A stretch of DNA of 64,000 nt from Adineta steineri (GCA_905250115.1 CAJNOI010000126.1:4747-68746), one strand, 5' to 3'. Numbered from the stretch's first letter, positions 11,456 to 21,900 are shown. Notes: generated by a model from the sequence alone, not told the origin. Made by a program: numbers and translations.

Positions 11456-12246
11456 ATATTTTCTCTTTTAATTTAATGTTGTTAGTTTTTCCATTTGTAC
11501 TGTATCAGGCCAGAAATATACTTCTATATGCTTTTTATCTATTGGAGATCGTTCAAATATTCAAATATTACTTACAAAGTTTAAAACGTTCGTTATAAAT
11601 GAAGATAAAAATCAAGATCTCATGAATTCATTTTTAGTGTAATATTTGTTCCTAAACTGGTATTACTTTATTGTTACGATATTTTTTTCTCAAAAGCCTT
11701 TTGCTAAATTCACTTTTTTACAGGATTGTACTAGCATGCGATGACAAATAAAGTGAGATGTTTTAATGAAGAAATAAAATATTTATTAGTTGAAAAAATT
11801 AACAATTTATCTTGAGGATGTGGGTGTGAGTAAAGAGAAAACAATCACCAACACTCACCCTTTCAAGCAATCACTAGTATTTGTCGAGAATAACCATCAG
11901 TAGAAATACAGTAGTGTATTCTATCATATTATGCTTCGTAATCTTGTTTTATAACTGATTCCCACTCGCTCGAAAACAAGACAGACTTGCATCTTTCGGT
12001 GAAAATAGTCACTACGACAACTTTCTAATGAATTTTATGTTTTCTGCATCAATAGCATCATTCTTGCCAGCGTCCTATGTAAACAAAGCGATGTTGGAGT
12101 ATCGAACGAATGTTTCTTTTATCGATGCAAACAGAACGCGAAAATAAAATTAATCTAATACAGCAACAATATTTAACGGTAGGCGACGCTGCCGAACTAC
12201 GTTTTTTCCGCGAAGAAGCGATTTTAGTGTTTTTTATGGTGGTGCA
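11456..12246. other. spacer with a G-rich hairpin
   Basis: This probably includes eroded 3' sequence of the LDLa/EGF gene, but no confident frame was found. A hairpin element lies at 11811-11867. Confidence 0.4.
11811..11867. repeat. GGGTGTG hairpin-family element
   Basis: The left arm CTTGAGGATGTGGGTGTGAG is an imperfect inverted partner of the right arm CACCAACACTCACCCTTTCA followed by AG. The loop is purine-rich (TAAAGAGAAAA). It is one of the best-defined copies of the family. Confidence 0.7.
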
Positions 12247-12255
12247 TATATAAAG
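12247..12255 (+). promoter_or_regulatory. TATA box
   Basis: TATATAAAG is followed about 55 nt later by a strong GTGAGT donor (12310). This fits a promoter plus a short non-coding first exon for the gene at 13217, spliced to the acceptor ending at 13187. Confidence 0.45.
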
Positions 12256-12309
12256 TTATGTTGATCGAACAACTCACTACTTTTTCAAGCGAAACCAGAG
12301 AAGATTGAG

Positions 12310-13187
12310 GTGAGTCTGTAAAAATAGCATAGGTGAATGAAATGATGCTAGATGACTTCATAGTAAAAAGTTTACATATCTTTTCGGTATTCTAAGCAAA
12401 CAAATCAATTCGTTGCAATGAAAGAGCACAACTTAATATTATTATTCGCAGAAAATGGTTCATATCCACTGCATTGAAATATAACACTCATCTTTGATTA
12501 CAAATACTGTCAGGTTCTAGTAGTTCTATAACACGTGTTGAGACAATTTCTTTGATCAGTTACTATTCACTATCAGTTTGTATCCATGATAGAAGAAGAT
12601 GGCGATTGTAATATATCACAAGAAATGAAAACCAATAAGAACAATAAGCATTTTGTTCCCAAGTTCTATCTCACATATCATATCAGACACTTGCACGTCA
12701 AGAAGGAAGTAAAATTACGAGAAGCATGCATTTCAACTTTTTCGCTGTATAATTTTAATCGTGATTTACAATTTAATTGTAGTATACTTCGATTTTGTGA
12801 CTTTGTCTGCCAGATCGATGAATAAGGGATTAGATTTCTTGCCATCTTCTGAAGTATTTGAGTTAAATCGTGTTTCATAAAAAACTTTTTTTACGGTGGA
12901 GATGAAATCGATATTGGCATACGTTATATGTTGACTGACTAAGCGATAGGAAATCAATTACTCATTTGCTCGTGTCACCTGTTCACCTTCTTGCTCGAAT
13001 CGAACATTGATTAATTTGATAATCCTATTATGAGGATTCCTTTTCTACATTTTCAACAGAACATTCGAAAATGAGACAAGAGTATAAGAGTGTGAGTATA
13101 TCGTAATGCTTTACTTACACCCACACCCATCTTAGATAATCTGAGTAGTGTTTCACATAATTACGAAAACTTGAAAATATATTCCAG
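12310..13187 (+). other. putative 5'-UTR leader intron
   Basis: A GTGAGT donor at 12310 and an ATTCCAG acceptor at 13181-13187 would remove 878 nt and place the ATG about 30 nt into the second exon. It contains a hairpin element at 13084-13135 but no convincing gene. Spliced reads are needed to prove it. Confidence 0.35.
13084..13135. repeat. GGGTGTG hairpin-family element
   Basis: The left arm TAAGAGTGTGAGTA and right arm TACTTACACCCACACCCATC plus TTA form an imperfect inverted repeat. Confidence 0.55.
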
Positions 13188-13216
13188 ATTTCCAAAAGTA
13201 GAACTCACACAATAAA

Positions 13217-14767
13217 ATGGAAACGTATGCAGTTTATCGCGGGTGCAAAATCGTTTCAAAATTTACGACAACTGAAACCATGTGTGAAGCTGCAAATTTC
13301 TCAGAATATCTATACTTAAACAATATGATTAACGTCGCGATACATACAAATAAATGCTGTTGGAGTTGCATTTTATATGCTAATAAGCGCACTCACAATG
13401 TATCCTCGAAAGAAAGTCCTAATAGTGTAGCGAAACACGATGAAACCGCACCGTATCCAATGCAATTCGCGGATGATATAGAACCTCAACATAAGTTAGG
13501 CTATAAAATATTAACTCCGAACTGTACAACATTAGTTCTCAAGGGTTTGTATATGTTACCCGAAATTATATTTGGTTTAAAGAAGATGAAAATGGACATA
13601 AAATGTGAACATTTGGAAGACTCACATTTAACTAATAAACACTTTTATATAAGAAGCACATTACAACCAGATGGATCAAATATATCAAAGGTTGAAAGAG
13701 AATATATTCCACCTGGTGAAAATGAACAGATACGTAAAGCATACGTAAAACCTATAGGGGCTTGGATCAATGTACCTTACGTGATAGGTTCTGTAGCGAA
13801 CGCCAGTTATGACTTCTTGTTAGAACAAAATGACCAGAAAATTTTATCTTTGGCCGAAAATATATATGGAGATATAGATATTCAATGTGATATTATCAAA
13901 ACACCTGAAACAGAAAGAATTGCAAATGAATACTTAAACAAATATTACAAGTTTTCTCCATTACCTGAAGAATTCAATAAATTTTGGTATACTTATGTTG
14001 AGAATAAAGAGTTGTACAAATATGCAAAGCCTGATGAATCCAAAGATATTTATGATGAAATTGTAAAGTTCAAGGACGAGATGAAACAATCATTGGATAA
14101 ATTTTTAGAAAACAAAACAGAAATATGGTCACCTGACCACGGAATAATGAAAGTGTCTCCCAAAGGAACTTCTGATGATATAATATTTGACAGGAAACCT
14201 CACATGATTTGTGTAGGAAAGTATTCATTTTTTGGAATTTTTCTGGGATGGTGTTACCAGTACAGAAATGTGACCATGCGTTGGCGATTAATAGATTTAT
14301 TTTTCAATTACGTAAATCCCAATGTTTGCTGCGGTTACACACAGCTCGTTGAAATGGATTACGGTATTGTGGAAAAAAAAGGATCTACTTATTTGAGAGG
14401 CTATCTCACAGAAAAAGATAAAAACGATCCAGTCTTACCGTATGTAATTGGCGCATTATCAGGTTTTCGACTAACCTTTATCTATTATTCGAGACTTATG
14501 GCAAGATCAGACAAACAAACCATCAGAAATGCAAGAATTATAAGAAAATTATCAAGATTTCTAAACGAAAACAAAGATTATCAGCTTGGTACAACTGACG
14601 AAAATATTTTAGCAGAACATTTACCACCTTTTTCATTATTAGCTTGTCCCGCATTTGAAAAGATAGTTACTGCATTAGACAGCAATCACCCTCTTGTTCA
14701 AGCATTAATGAATATTAGAAATCTAAAAAAACATTATATCGAAACGCATAATTATTATCCTCAATAA
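13217..14767 (+). CDS. unrecognised 516-aa intronless protein
   Basis: A single uninterrupted frame starts at an ATG 30 nt after a likely splice acceptor. I do not recognise the family. There is no signal peptide. The protein has hydrophobic patches but no clear run of membrane helices, although SFFGIFLGWCYQY and VIGALSGFRLTFIYY could be membrane-associated or buried. The middle is charged and helical (about residues 240-300), and Cys residues are scattered (TNKCCWSC, NVCCGYTQ). Lack of introns is unusual beside neighbours that have one every 100-500 nt, and could mean a retrocopy, a recent origin or horizontal acquisition. The TAA stop lies inside an AATAAA motif at the 3' end. It is flanked by G-rich hairpin elements on both sides. 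Confidence 0.75.
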   Translation: METYAVYRGCKIVSKFTTTETMCEAANFSEYLYLNNMINVAIHTNKCCWSCILYANKRTHNVSSKESPNSVAKHDETAPYPMQFADDIEPQHKLGYKILTPNCTTLVLKGLYMLPEIIFGLKKMKMDIKCEHLEDSHLTNKHFYIRSTLQPDGSNISKVEREYIPPGENEQIRKAYVKPIGAWINVPYVIGSVANASYDFLLEQNDQKILSLAENIYGDIDIQCDIIKTPETERIANEYLNKYYKFSPLPEEFNKFWYTYVENKELYKYAKPDESKDIYDEIVKFKDEMKQSLDKFLENKTEIWSPDHGIMKVSPKGTSDDIIFDRKPHMICVGKYSFFGIFLGWCYQYRNVTMRWRLIDLFFNYVNPNVCCGYTQLVEMDYGIVEKKGSTYLRGYLTEKDKNDPVLPYVIGALSGFRLTFIYYSRLMARSDKQTIRNARIIRKLSRFLNENKDYQLGTTDENILAEHLPPFSLLACPAFEKIVTALDSNHPLVQALMNIRNLKKHYIETHNYYPQ

Positions 14768-15953
14768 AACCTCATGAACTTACCGAATGTAGTAGCAGTA
14801 ACATCTAACAACAATATAGAAAGCTTTTAGAACAAACGTTTTTTTCCTACGCGTTCTGAAATATAAAAGAAAGCTCTATTTGCTATGCTATTTGTTCATC
14901 CTTTAACTAATATTATAATAAACTGGAAACCAAACTGGCCTATCTTTTAATAAAAAAAGATGATTCAATCGACTACTCTCGACTTTTATTTTCCAGTAAC
15001 TGATTTAAATGAATATACTACTAACTAAAAAATTAATTTAAGTGCTTGAATTATAAAAGTAAAAATAAAAATAAATGGGTGTAGGTGCGGTTGAGGGTTT
15101 AGATGTGGGTGTGAGTGCCAATTGCTAAATAGATCAACCCTTATATCTAAAATATAAATCAATCTACTGATCTTAACTTTTGAGGGTGGGTGTGGGTGTT
15201 GTTGTGGATAGGTGAGTGAGCTTGTAGATATCAGGATGAGGGAGTTAGATAAAGAGAATACTCCCACTCACATCCACAGCTACACGCACACATCTTAAGG
15301 TTGGGTGCGGGTGAGTGTAGTTATAGGCGAAGAAAGATCATACTAGTCATAACTACCCACGCCCACTAGACACACATCTACACCCACACCCATACACACC
15401 CTCCGCCACCGACACCACATCGCACCTAGACTCACCCTCAATAATCCTCAATTATTCTACAGTCAGTCAAATTGGAAATTTTAAAAGAAAAAGCTCGTGT
15501 TCTATGCCTTCTTCTACAACGAAAAACATAGTCGGAAATTTTCACTGATAACTTCGTATTTTGTCGCCGAAAAGTCTCTTATCAATCATCAACAACAACA
15601 TGCACAGTCACTTATATTCTTCAAGTGGTAATAAAACAACAGAAAAAAAACTCGAAAATACGAACAGTAAAAAGCCATCTTGAGGATGGGTGCGGGTGTT
15701 GAAGAAAATATATTCAGAGAAAAGATAATAACATCGATACCCACACCTCGACACTCACCTACCCTTGAGTAAATATTTACATGAGATCTACATATAAGTT
15801 AACGATAAGACAAGAAGAAAACATGTTTTTTCATAGTAACAGTGAGACGACAAATGCTACGACAGTTTCTTACGATAAGATTTTCAAAGTAAATATCATT
15901 TCACCAAATACGATTTCAGTTCTGCCTCCTCCTTACATTCTGTAGAAAACCGA
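14768..15953. repeat. spacer packed with GGGTGTG/CACCC hairpin elements
   Basis: Copies or fragments occur at about 15076-15119, 15176-15300, 15296-15435 and 15679-15769. The clearest (15679-15769) has arms CTTGAGGATGGGTGCGGGTG and CACTCACCTACCCTTGAG around a loop containing GAAGAAAAT. The open frames in this stretch are low-complexity products of these repeats and not genes. Confidence 0.65.
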
Positions 15954-16535
15954 ATGGGTTCGAGAGTTAAGCTGTTGTGCGCATTTTCCCCTGCATTCAT
16001 TCTACCCATTGTTAAATTTATCACTGGTCTAGCTCAAACTAGTGTGTTATGTCCCATTTATGCAAACATTGCAGGCAATCTTGTTGGTTCTGGAGCTTGT
16101 GAATTTCTACTTCTTCTATTTCTTACGTATTTCTTGCATCGACTTGCATCAGGGTACGATAAGGTTGACATTGTCACAACAACAACCACCTATGGCGATG
16201 GAAGCCAGAAAGTAGAAACAACGAAAACATCCCATCTTAAGTGGTTCGCTGGTAAGATATATTACTACCAAACTATGTGTTCAAAAAAGATGCATGTTAT
16301 TTTATATTAAGGGTTAACTCTCGCAAGTTTCGTAGCTACCTGCTACTTCTTTATCATCAGTCATACCACATTTCGCATCTACCCCAATGTGCAACACAAC
16401 TTTCCCACGCACGGTGATTTTTGTAATAAAACTCTGTATCAGAGTGCATTTGCAATGTTGGTTATTACGTATATAATGTTATTATTCATCATCATCTTTT
16501 TTATTTATGTATTTTGCATCAATACAAAACATTGA
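15954..16535 (+). CDS. small four-helix membrane protein, 2 exons
   Basis: Exons 15954-16251 and 16312-16535 are joined over a 60-nt intron and give 173 residues. Four hydrophobic segments are visible: LLCAFSPAFILPIVKFITGL, CEFLLLLFLTYFLHRLA, GLTLASFVATCYFFIIS and FAMLVITYIMLLFIIIFFIY. A polar Thr-rich loop containing VTTTTTYGDGSQKVETTKTS lies between helices 2 and 3. This layout recalls tetraspan proteins, but no CCG motif or claudin signature is present and I cannot name the family. The preceding ATTCTGTAG could be a leader-intron acceptor. Confidence 0.7.
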
Positions 16536-16848
16536 TTCGTGTGAGGTGTTTTATGTACTGGGATTCTTTTTCACACATATCACGACTATGATTCGGTAAT
16601 TGCCAAAACTAACAAATAAAAACACGTTTTTCATAGACATCTACAATTTACATAACACAACAGTCTTCTATGTCTGACCCTTCGATTGTAGAGAGGGTCA
16701 CACGAGAAAAAAATGATTAGTTTGTGTGTTTGTGTGACGATCAAAAGAATGTCGCAGAAGATCTCAACATGGTACTCTCAATTTCTTTGACGAAACTAAG
16801 AGGAAACACGATGATTTAGTGATTTTTTCATTTCATTGTTTGAAATCA

Positions 16849-16962
16849 GGATTGGTGTGGATGCGGGTGTTCTTTTTCTTTGTAAGTACTTCTCAAGCAA
16901 GCCCTCAATCATCCACATGCACACCCACACCCACACCCACACCCGTTCACTCTCCAAAATAT
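16849..16962. repeat. GGGTG/CACCC hairpin-family element with CACACC tandem run
   Basis: The left arm is GGTGTGGATGCGGGTGTT. The right side carries a perfect tandem CACCCACACCCACACCCACA. In reverse this run reads as repeated TGTGGG, the unit reported for bdelloid telomeres, here at an internal site. Confidence 0.6.
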
Positions 16963-17375
16963 TGGTGTAGCTTCACTTCATTTCTGTCATTATTGGATGT
17001 ATAGTATAGTTTGCAAGGAAGCAACAAGAAGCAGTGCTTATAGCTAATAAAAAGCGCCGTTTACCGGTTATATTTCGAATCCTTTTCTGCACTTCGTGCA
17101 TCTTTGATGCAATGTAAACATTGAATGTTACTTTTTTCTGAGGATAAGGCGAAGAACTATCTTGTTTATCTCAGTGGGATGACCAAGAGAATCACCGTTC
17201 TACTCTCGTACTTTTCAGTCAATCCCACCTGCATCATTCCGCCTATAGCGTCGAGTATGATAAATTTAGTCATCTCAAAAAGATATTGTGATAATATTAA
17301 TATTAAGTTTGGTCGGTGTTCTATAAAATGTGACAGCATGTTGACGCGCTAAACATTCACCATGTTCAGGAGACA

Positions 17376-17450
17376 GGGTGTGCGTTTCGATATCAGGATG
17401 AGGATGCTAGATAAGAAGAATATTCTCATCCACATTCAACCACGCCCTAC
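17376..17450. repeat. GGGTGTG hairpin-family element (degenerate)
   Basis: The left arm is around AGGGTGTGCG, the loop contains AGATAAGAAGAATATT, and the right arm is ATCCACATTCAACCACGCCC. Confidence 0.45.
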
Positions 17451-18149
17451 TAGATCAGTTTAGTCCTTTAGTAGTACAGAATATAATAGTAAACTAAATA
17501 GAAGAATTTGAAATAAATTAGTCACTTTCTTATCTATATAACAGCATGTGTGGTTATTTTTCAAAAAATATAAAGATGCAATTAATAACACTAAACATCA
17601 GTAGTAACTCAGCAAAACAACATAATTTTAACCTAAACGTGATCAAAATTACCTCAGTTTTAACGATTTCAAATGACAGATCAGAAGATTTGATAATAAA
17701 CCTATTTTGTTATCTTTCGATTGATTCAATTAAGTAATCTCTAAGACATAAATCTATGTACATATACTACGTATGTTTATATTTTTCTTCACCATTCTAG
17801 GCCTCGTTCAATACAATCCAAGTTAAATAAAGTAAGTTATTCTTTTCTTATTTTTTCTCTTTTTTTAGATTCATTTCAATATGTTTATTACAATGGCATT
17901 CGACGACGTCTTATATTATACTTATTTTTTAAATTATAGAGTATTCTCGTATTTAACGGATGAAGCGTAAACATATCTGTGAAGATCTTTTATATATGTA
18001 CATGTATATTGTCTTACCGGTCGGCTATGTCCATTGCGTTTTTATTACTTGCAGATATTCTCTGTACGTGCGACTGAGTAAATAAAACAAATACATTTGT
18101 TTTCCTCTTACGTAAAGAAGACAATCTTTTATTTACTCAGAAGGAAAAA

Positions 18150-20597
18150 TTAGAATTTCTTTTTTACAATTTCAATACTCTTTTTCACCTTTTCTATATC
18201 GGAGTGATTAGCAGGCAATGAACGTTGTTCAATTTCCAAAGCGCGTTCAAAATATAAGAGTGCTTTTGAATATTCTTTCATGTGATAATGTAGACCACCG
18301 AGGTTAGTATATGACTGCGAGAAATCAGGATGATTTGAAGGAAGAATTTTTTCTCGAATTCCAAGTGCCTTTTCGTGAAATGTAAGTGATTTCGAGTACT
18401 CTCCGATCTTATCATATGTATGACCAATGTTGTTGTAGGAAGTAGCTAACTTGGGATGATTTGTAGGAAGAGTTTTTTCTTGAATTCCAAGTACTTTTTC
18501 GTAAAATGAAAGTGCTTGCGAGTACTCTCCCATGTGAACATGCACATTACCAATGTTGTTGTAGGAACTAGCCACCAAAGGATGATCTGAGGGAAAAGTT
18601 TTTTGATAGATTTCAAGTGCTTTTTCGTAAAACAAAAGTGCTTCTGAGTACTCTCCTACGTTATTATACACACTGCCAATGTTATTGTAAGAAGTAGCCA
18701 AGTCAGGGTGATTTGCAGGAAGAGTTTTTTCTCGAATTCCAAGTGCTTTTTCGTAAAATGAGAGTGCTTTCGAGTACTCTCCCACGTTATCATATACACT
18801 ACCAATGTTGTTGTAGGAACTAGACAACGCGGGATGATTTTCAGGAAGATTTTCCTTGTAGATTCCAAGTGCTTTTTCGTAAAATGAAAGTGCTTTCAAG
18901 TACTCTCCCATGTTATAATACACCAAACCAATGTTATTGTGGAAAGCACCTGACTCAGGATGATTTGCAGGGAGGATTTTTTCTCGAATTTCCAGTGCTT
19001 TTTCGTAAAACGAAAGTGCTTTCGAGTACTCTCCGATATAACCATACACACCACCCATGTTGCTGTACGAAGTAGCCAACGAGCGAAGATTTGCAGGAAG
19101 AGTTTTTTCACAAACTCCAAGTGCTTTTTCGTAGTACTCAATAGCCTGTTTATAATCACCTTGATCATTTTTGATACATCCAAGATTGTTATAATATAGT
19201 GCTTTATCACTCTCACTCGATGGTTGTTCAAGTAGTACTTTGTATAGTTCCTCAGCCTTATCGAAATGACCTGTTTTGACTAATAATACACTTAATCGTT
19301 TCCATCCTGTGGCACTCATAACCTCTTTGCTTATACATTCAGTAAGTCGGTGAAGTTGTTCGTCATCATCAGCAGTTAGTTGAAGTTCCACCTGATAAAG
19401 TTGATCATTATTGCCCATTTGTTTAATTGCACCTATTCGGAACACGGCGTGCATGGAGAAGAGTATTTCGTCTTCTTCCTCGAAACGGCTAAACTGCTTA
19501 ACAGAGGCAAATGGTGTTGATGAAACACGAGGATCAATGGTCATCGTAAAAAGTATTCCCACCATGTCAGCATGTCCTGAAGCACTGTCGGCGTACATGA
19601 AGGAAATACCTCGATCATTGCTGGTGGATAAAAAGTTGTTAAAAGACATGAGACCACCGTTTGTGTTTTTGAGTTTGTCGAAATCAGTTTTTTTCAAACC
19701 TTGTCCTCGGTAAACTACAAAAGGCTTATCCTGATAGTTTGGAAGTTGTTGCTCATATAGTTGATTAATTTGTTGATGAAGATCACGAATAAAAAATCCC
19801 ATGTTAATAATTATATTGGCATCTAATGTTCGAAGTGCTTGATTGAGCATTTGATAGGTAAAGTACTCACGTGTATACCACAAAATTGCCTTTTCTGGAT
19901 GATAATTACGTTTAAATTCATCAATAATATTCAGTTGAATCATGTTGTTCGAATACAGATTACTCCAGTACATGGTTAAGGTATTGATCGCTTGTTTGTG
20001 GTCATGCTCCATTCCAAGGAGAATTTCCTTGAATATTTGTGTGTACATATAACTGGGTTCCAATTGGTTCAGGTTTTCAGCGGATACATCGTCATTCGCT
20101 GCGACAAAGCTAACAGAAATTGAATCTTGATTGACTTGTTTGACACCTCCCTTTAAAGCGTCACAGATGTCCTTGATATTGTTATAAATACCCTTGATCT
20201 TTTTCCAATTCTCAGTCCATTGTTGATGATAAGATATATTGTCACAAAATATGTAAATGGCATCTAATTTTGGCATGCCATGAATTTCAGGAACTAAATG
20301 TTGCCCTAAGGACCCCGATGTGATGAGGAAACTTGTTTCGTCCTTGAGTTTATCGAAAAATTCGATACATTCGTTGGGTTGAGTGCACATAGTAATATCG
20401 TTGACCACAGCTCGTAACTGTGTCAACGTATTTTGACAGTCCTTGTTGGTTTCATCGATACTTGCATCTGCCCAAACTAACAGATAGTTTTGAGCCATAT
20501 TCTGACATGTTGTTGGCGCTGTTGTTGCAGCAGTTGTATTAGATGCGCCTAACCTGAAGGTTGAGCTAGAATTTTCCTGTGATTTCTGTGCAGCCAT
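18150..20597 (-). CDS. ART-domain plus kinesin-light-chain-type TPR protein
   Basis: A single exon encodes 815 residues. Residues about 35-200 form an N-terminal region common to bdelloid ART proteins but unnamed to me. Residues about 230-400 form a mono-ADP-ribosyltransferase fold of the R-S-E type: VYRGQG (Arg297), the FLSTS motif (322-326) and the acidic EEEDE motif (373-377) carrying the catalytic Glu. Such enzymes move ADP-ribose from NAD+ to protein Arg or related targets. From about 468 to 803 there are eight near-identical 42-residue TPRs of the form SYNNIGxVYxxxGEYSKAL, ending in a Lys-rich tail. TPRs normally bind partner proteins and may deliver the ART domain to its target. No signal peptide is present, so it is probably cytosolic. 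It is intronless, with a TATA box about 85 nt upstream. Confidence 0.88.
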   Translation of the reverse strand: MAAQKSQENSSSTFRLGASNTTAATTAPTTCQNMAQNYLLVWADASIDETNKDCQNTLTQLRAVVNDITMCTQPNECIEFFDKLKDETSFLITSGSLGQHLVPEIHGMPKLDAIYIFCDNISYHQQWTENWKKIKGIYNNIKDICDALKGGVKQVNQDSISVSFVAANDDVSAENLNQLEPSYMYTQIFKEILLGMEHDHKQAINTLTMYWSNLYSNNMIQLNIIDEFKRNYHPEKAILWYTREYFTYQMLNQALRTLDANIIINMGFFIRDLHQQINQLYEQQLPNYQDKPFVVYRGQGLKKTDFDKLKNTNGGLMSFNNFLSTSNDRGISFMYADSASGHADMVGILFTMTIDPRVSSTPFASVKQFSRFEEEDEILFSMHAVFRIGAIKQMGNNDQLYQVELQLTADDDEQLHRLTECISKEVMSATGWKRLSVLLVKTGHFDKAEELYKVLLEQPSSESDKALYYNNLGCIKNDQGDYKQAIEYYEKALGVCEKTLPANLRSLATSYSNMGGVYGYIGEYSKALSFYEKALEIREKILPANHPESGAFHNNIGLVYYNMGEYLKALSFYEKALGIYKENLPENHPALSSSYNNIGSVYDNVGEYSKALSFYEKALGIREKTLPANHPDLATSYNNIGSVYNNVGEYSEALLFYEKALEIYQKTFPSDHPLVASSYNNIGNVHVHMGEYSQALSFYEKVLGIQEKTLPTNHPKLATSYNNIGHTYDKIGEYSKSLTFHEKALGIREKILPSNHPDFSQSYTNLGGLHYHMKEYSKALLYFERALEIEQRSLPANHSDIEKVKKSIEIVKKKF
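18188..19196 (-). repeat. 126-bp tandem coding repeat (eight TPR units)
   Basis: Eight consecutive 126-bp units within the ART-TPR gene are strongly alike at DNA level. For example, GTGCTTTTTCGTAAAATGAA recurs unit after unit on the + strand. Expansion or homogenisation by unequal exchange is likely. Confidence 0.85.
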
Positions 20598-21489
20598 ATT
20601 GATGTGAGTTATAGCTGACGATGAATGTGAGCTTGTAAATGGGTGTAGTGGTTCGAATAAAAACAGAGATTACAGTATGAATTTATATAGGCAGCGATTT
20701 GTTTTTTTCTCAATTTTTCTTTGACACACAATATTGATGTAATTTTGTTGCCGTGAGAAGACAAACTTTACCTAGTGACTATTGAGAACACGGTTGTAAA
20801 ATATAACAGAGAAAGAAAGAAAAACTTAGAAAAAGCAGCGGTTTACAACATTAAAACGAACCAAACATAACGAAGCCAACACGCTGCTTTATTTTATTTA
20901 TTTCTTCTTTCTAACTTTGTATTACCTATGTTGGTGCAATTACTTCGGTATGCTAATGTGTAGGTGACACTTTCTAACCGACAGAATCTGGAAAGAAAAA
21001 GAAACAATTATTTCCGTGAATTCTATTTTTTTTGCTTTCTCTCTCTCCGTCACTAGTCGACGTTTGATTTTCTTAATAATCAGACAAGATTCTTTTGCCA
21101 CTCCTTCTATGCAACATTCTTACCTGAGAACCCAGATCTGAACGTTCTTATGATATTCTTGTAGACGGAAGCTGGTCTGTCGAGCCAAGAAATGTCTAAC
21201 CAGGCAAGGCTCTTGTGTTCTTGTATTCTTAAAAAGAATTTCATTGTATCAAAAAAATAATTTGTTTTCTTTTGTCACATTGTACATGCATTTCTGATTA
21301 GGTGGGCTTATATTATATTCAGAAAATTATAACTTTTATATTGGCATTCTAATCGGGGTGGGTTTTTATTCTGGAGAGACGTTTATAGAAAAAAAGAAAG
21401 GAAGAATGAAAATATAAACATGCTAAACTATAATTTATGTCTTAATCATCTTTAGATGGTGGACGACTTCCTCCATGTCGACGACTAGG
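20598..21489. other. intergenic, divergent side of ART-TPR gene
   Basis: The ART-TPR promoter region holds a TATA box at 20681-20690. The remaining sequence up to the next gene is AT-rich with no gene seen. Confidence 0.5.
20681..20690 (-). promoter_or_regulatory. TATA box of ART-TPR gene
   Basis: On the minus strand CTATATAAAT lies about 85 nt before the ATG, predicting a 5' UTR of roughly 55 nt. Confidence 0.45.
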
Positions 21490-21840
21490 TCAATGTTTTG
21501 GCCATTTTTTTCGTTTATTACGTATAATATCTTGAACAAGCGCCCATGCTTGATCATCATTAACCTTATTATTACCATGAGCAGCTGTATAATCTTTTTT
21601 AAAATCAGTATGTAATTCTTCAAAGATTTGTTTTTGTTGTTGTTCTCCAACTTGTCCAGCTTCCGTTTTTTTTGCACGCCGTTTTTCTCTTGCAGACGTA
21701 TATAATTCCCAAGTTTGATCAGCTGTTATACTTGATTCACCATATTGTTTTCTATATGCTTCAAGAAACTCTTGTTTAAATTCACCTTCATGTTGTTGAT
21801 CTCCCGCTGCCCTAAACCCTTTTTCAATTCTTGTTGCCAT
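21490..21840 (-). CDS. 116-aa charged protein with internal duplication
   Basis: A single exon. Two related halves are visible. The first has EFKQEFLEAYRKQYGESSIT then ADQTWELYTSAREKRRAKK. The second has DFKKDYTAAHGNNKVN then DDQAWALVQDIIRNKRKKW. Each is a helix-turn-helix-like pair ending in a basic cluster. No signal peptide or membrane segment is present, and I do not recognise the family. A TATA-like GTATATAAAT at 21891-21900 lies about 50 nt upstream of the ATG, supporting expression as a short-leader gene. Confidence 0.6.
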   Translation of the reverse strand: MATRIEKGFRAAGDQQHEGEFKQEFLEAYRKQYGESSITADQTWELYTSAREKRRAKKTEAGQVGEQQQKQIFEELHTDFKKDYTAAHGNNKVNDDQAWALVQDIIRNKRKKWPKH

Positions 21841-21890
21841 ATTTATTTAAGCGTTTGAAAACTAATCGAATATGTACAGTGACTGCTTGC

Positions 21891-21900
21891 ATTTATATAC
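21891..21900 (-). promoter_or_regulatory. TATA-like box upstream of the 116-aa gene
   Basis: GTATATAAAT on the minus strand lies about 50 nt from the start codon. Confidence 0.4.

Larger units (their letters stand above)
16536..18149. other. intergenic spacer with two hairpin elements
   Basis: This separates the 3' ends of the membrane protein and the ART-TPR gene. Hairpin-type elements lie at about 16849-16962, including four CACACC-type units in tandem, and at 17376-17450. The short frames here lack family signal and I do not call them. Confidence 0.5.

Noticed and set aside
12586..12957. Overlapping frames of 63-79 codons inside the proposed leader intron
   Set aside because: No family signal, no splice partners, and opposite-strand frames of equal length, as expected by chance.
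15025..15267. 80-codon minus-strand frame rich in His/Pro (PQQHPHPPS)
   Set aside because: It is a translation of the GGGTGTG/CACCC hairpin repeats, with no splice or family support.
16849..16962. Interstitial telomere
   Set aside because: The perfect TGTGGG-type run is too short (about four units) and sits inside a hairpin-like structure, so it is kept as a repeat-family member only.
16819..17004. Frame with a Thr-Pro repeat (TCTPTPTPTP)
   Set aside because: It comes from the CACACC tandem of a hairpin element and is not a gene.
19411..19713. 100-codon + strand frame
   Set aside because: Antisense shadow of the ART domain. Other + strand frames at 18869-19199 are shadows of the TPR repeats.
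21435..21677. 80-codon Lys/Asn-rich minus frame
   Set aside because: It overlaps the better-supported 116-aa gene in another frame and starts inside it.
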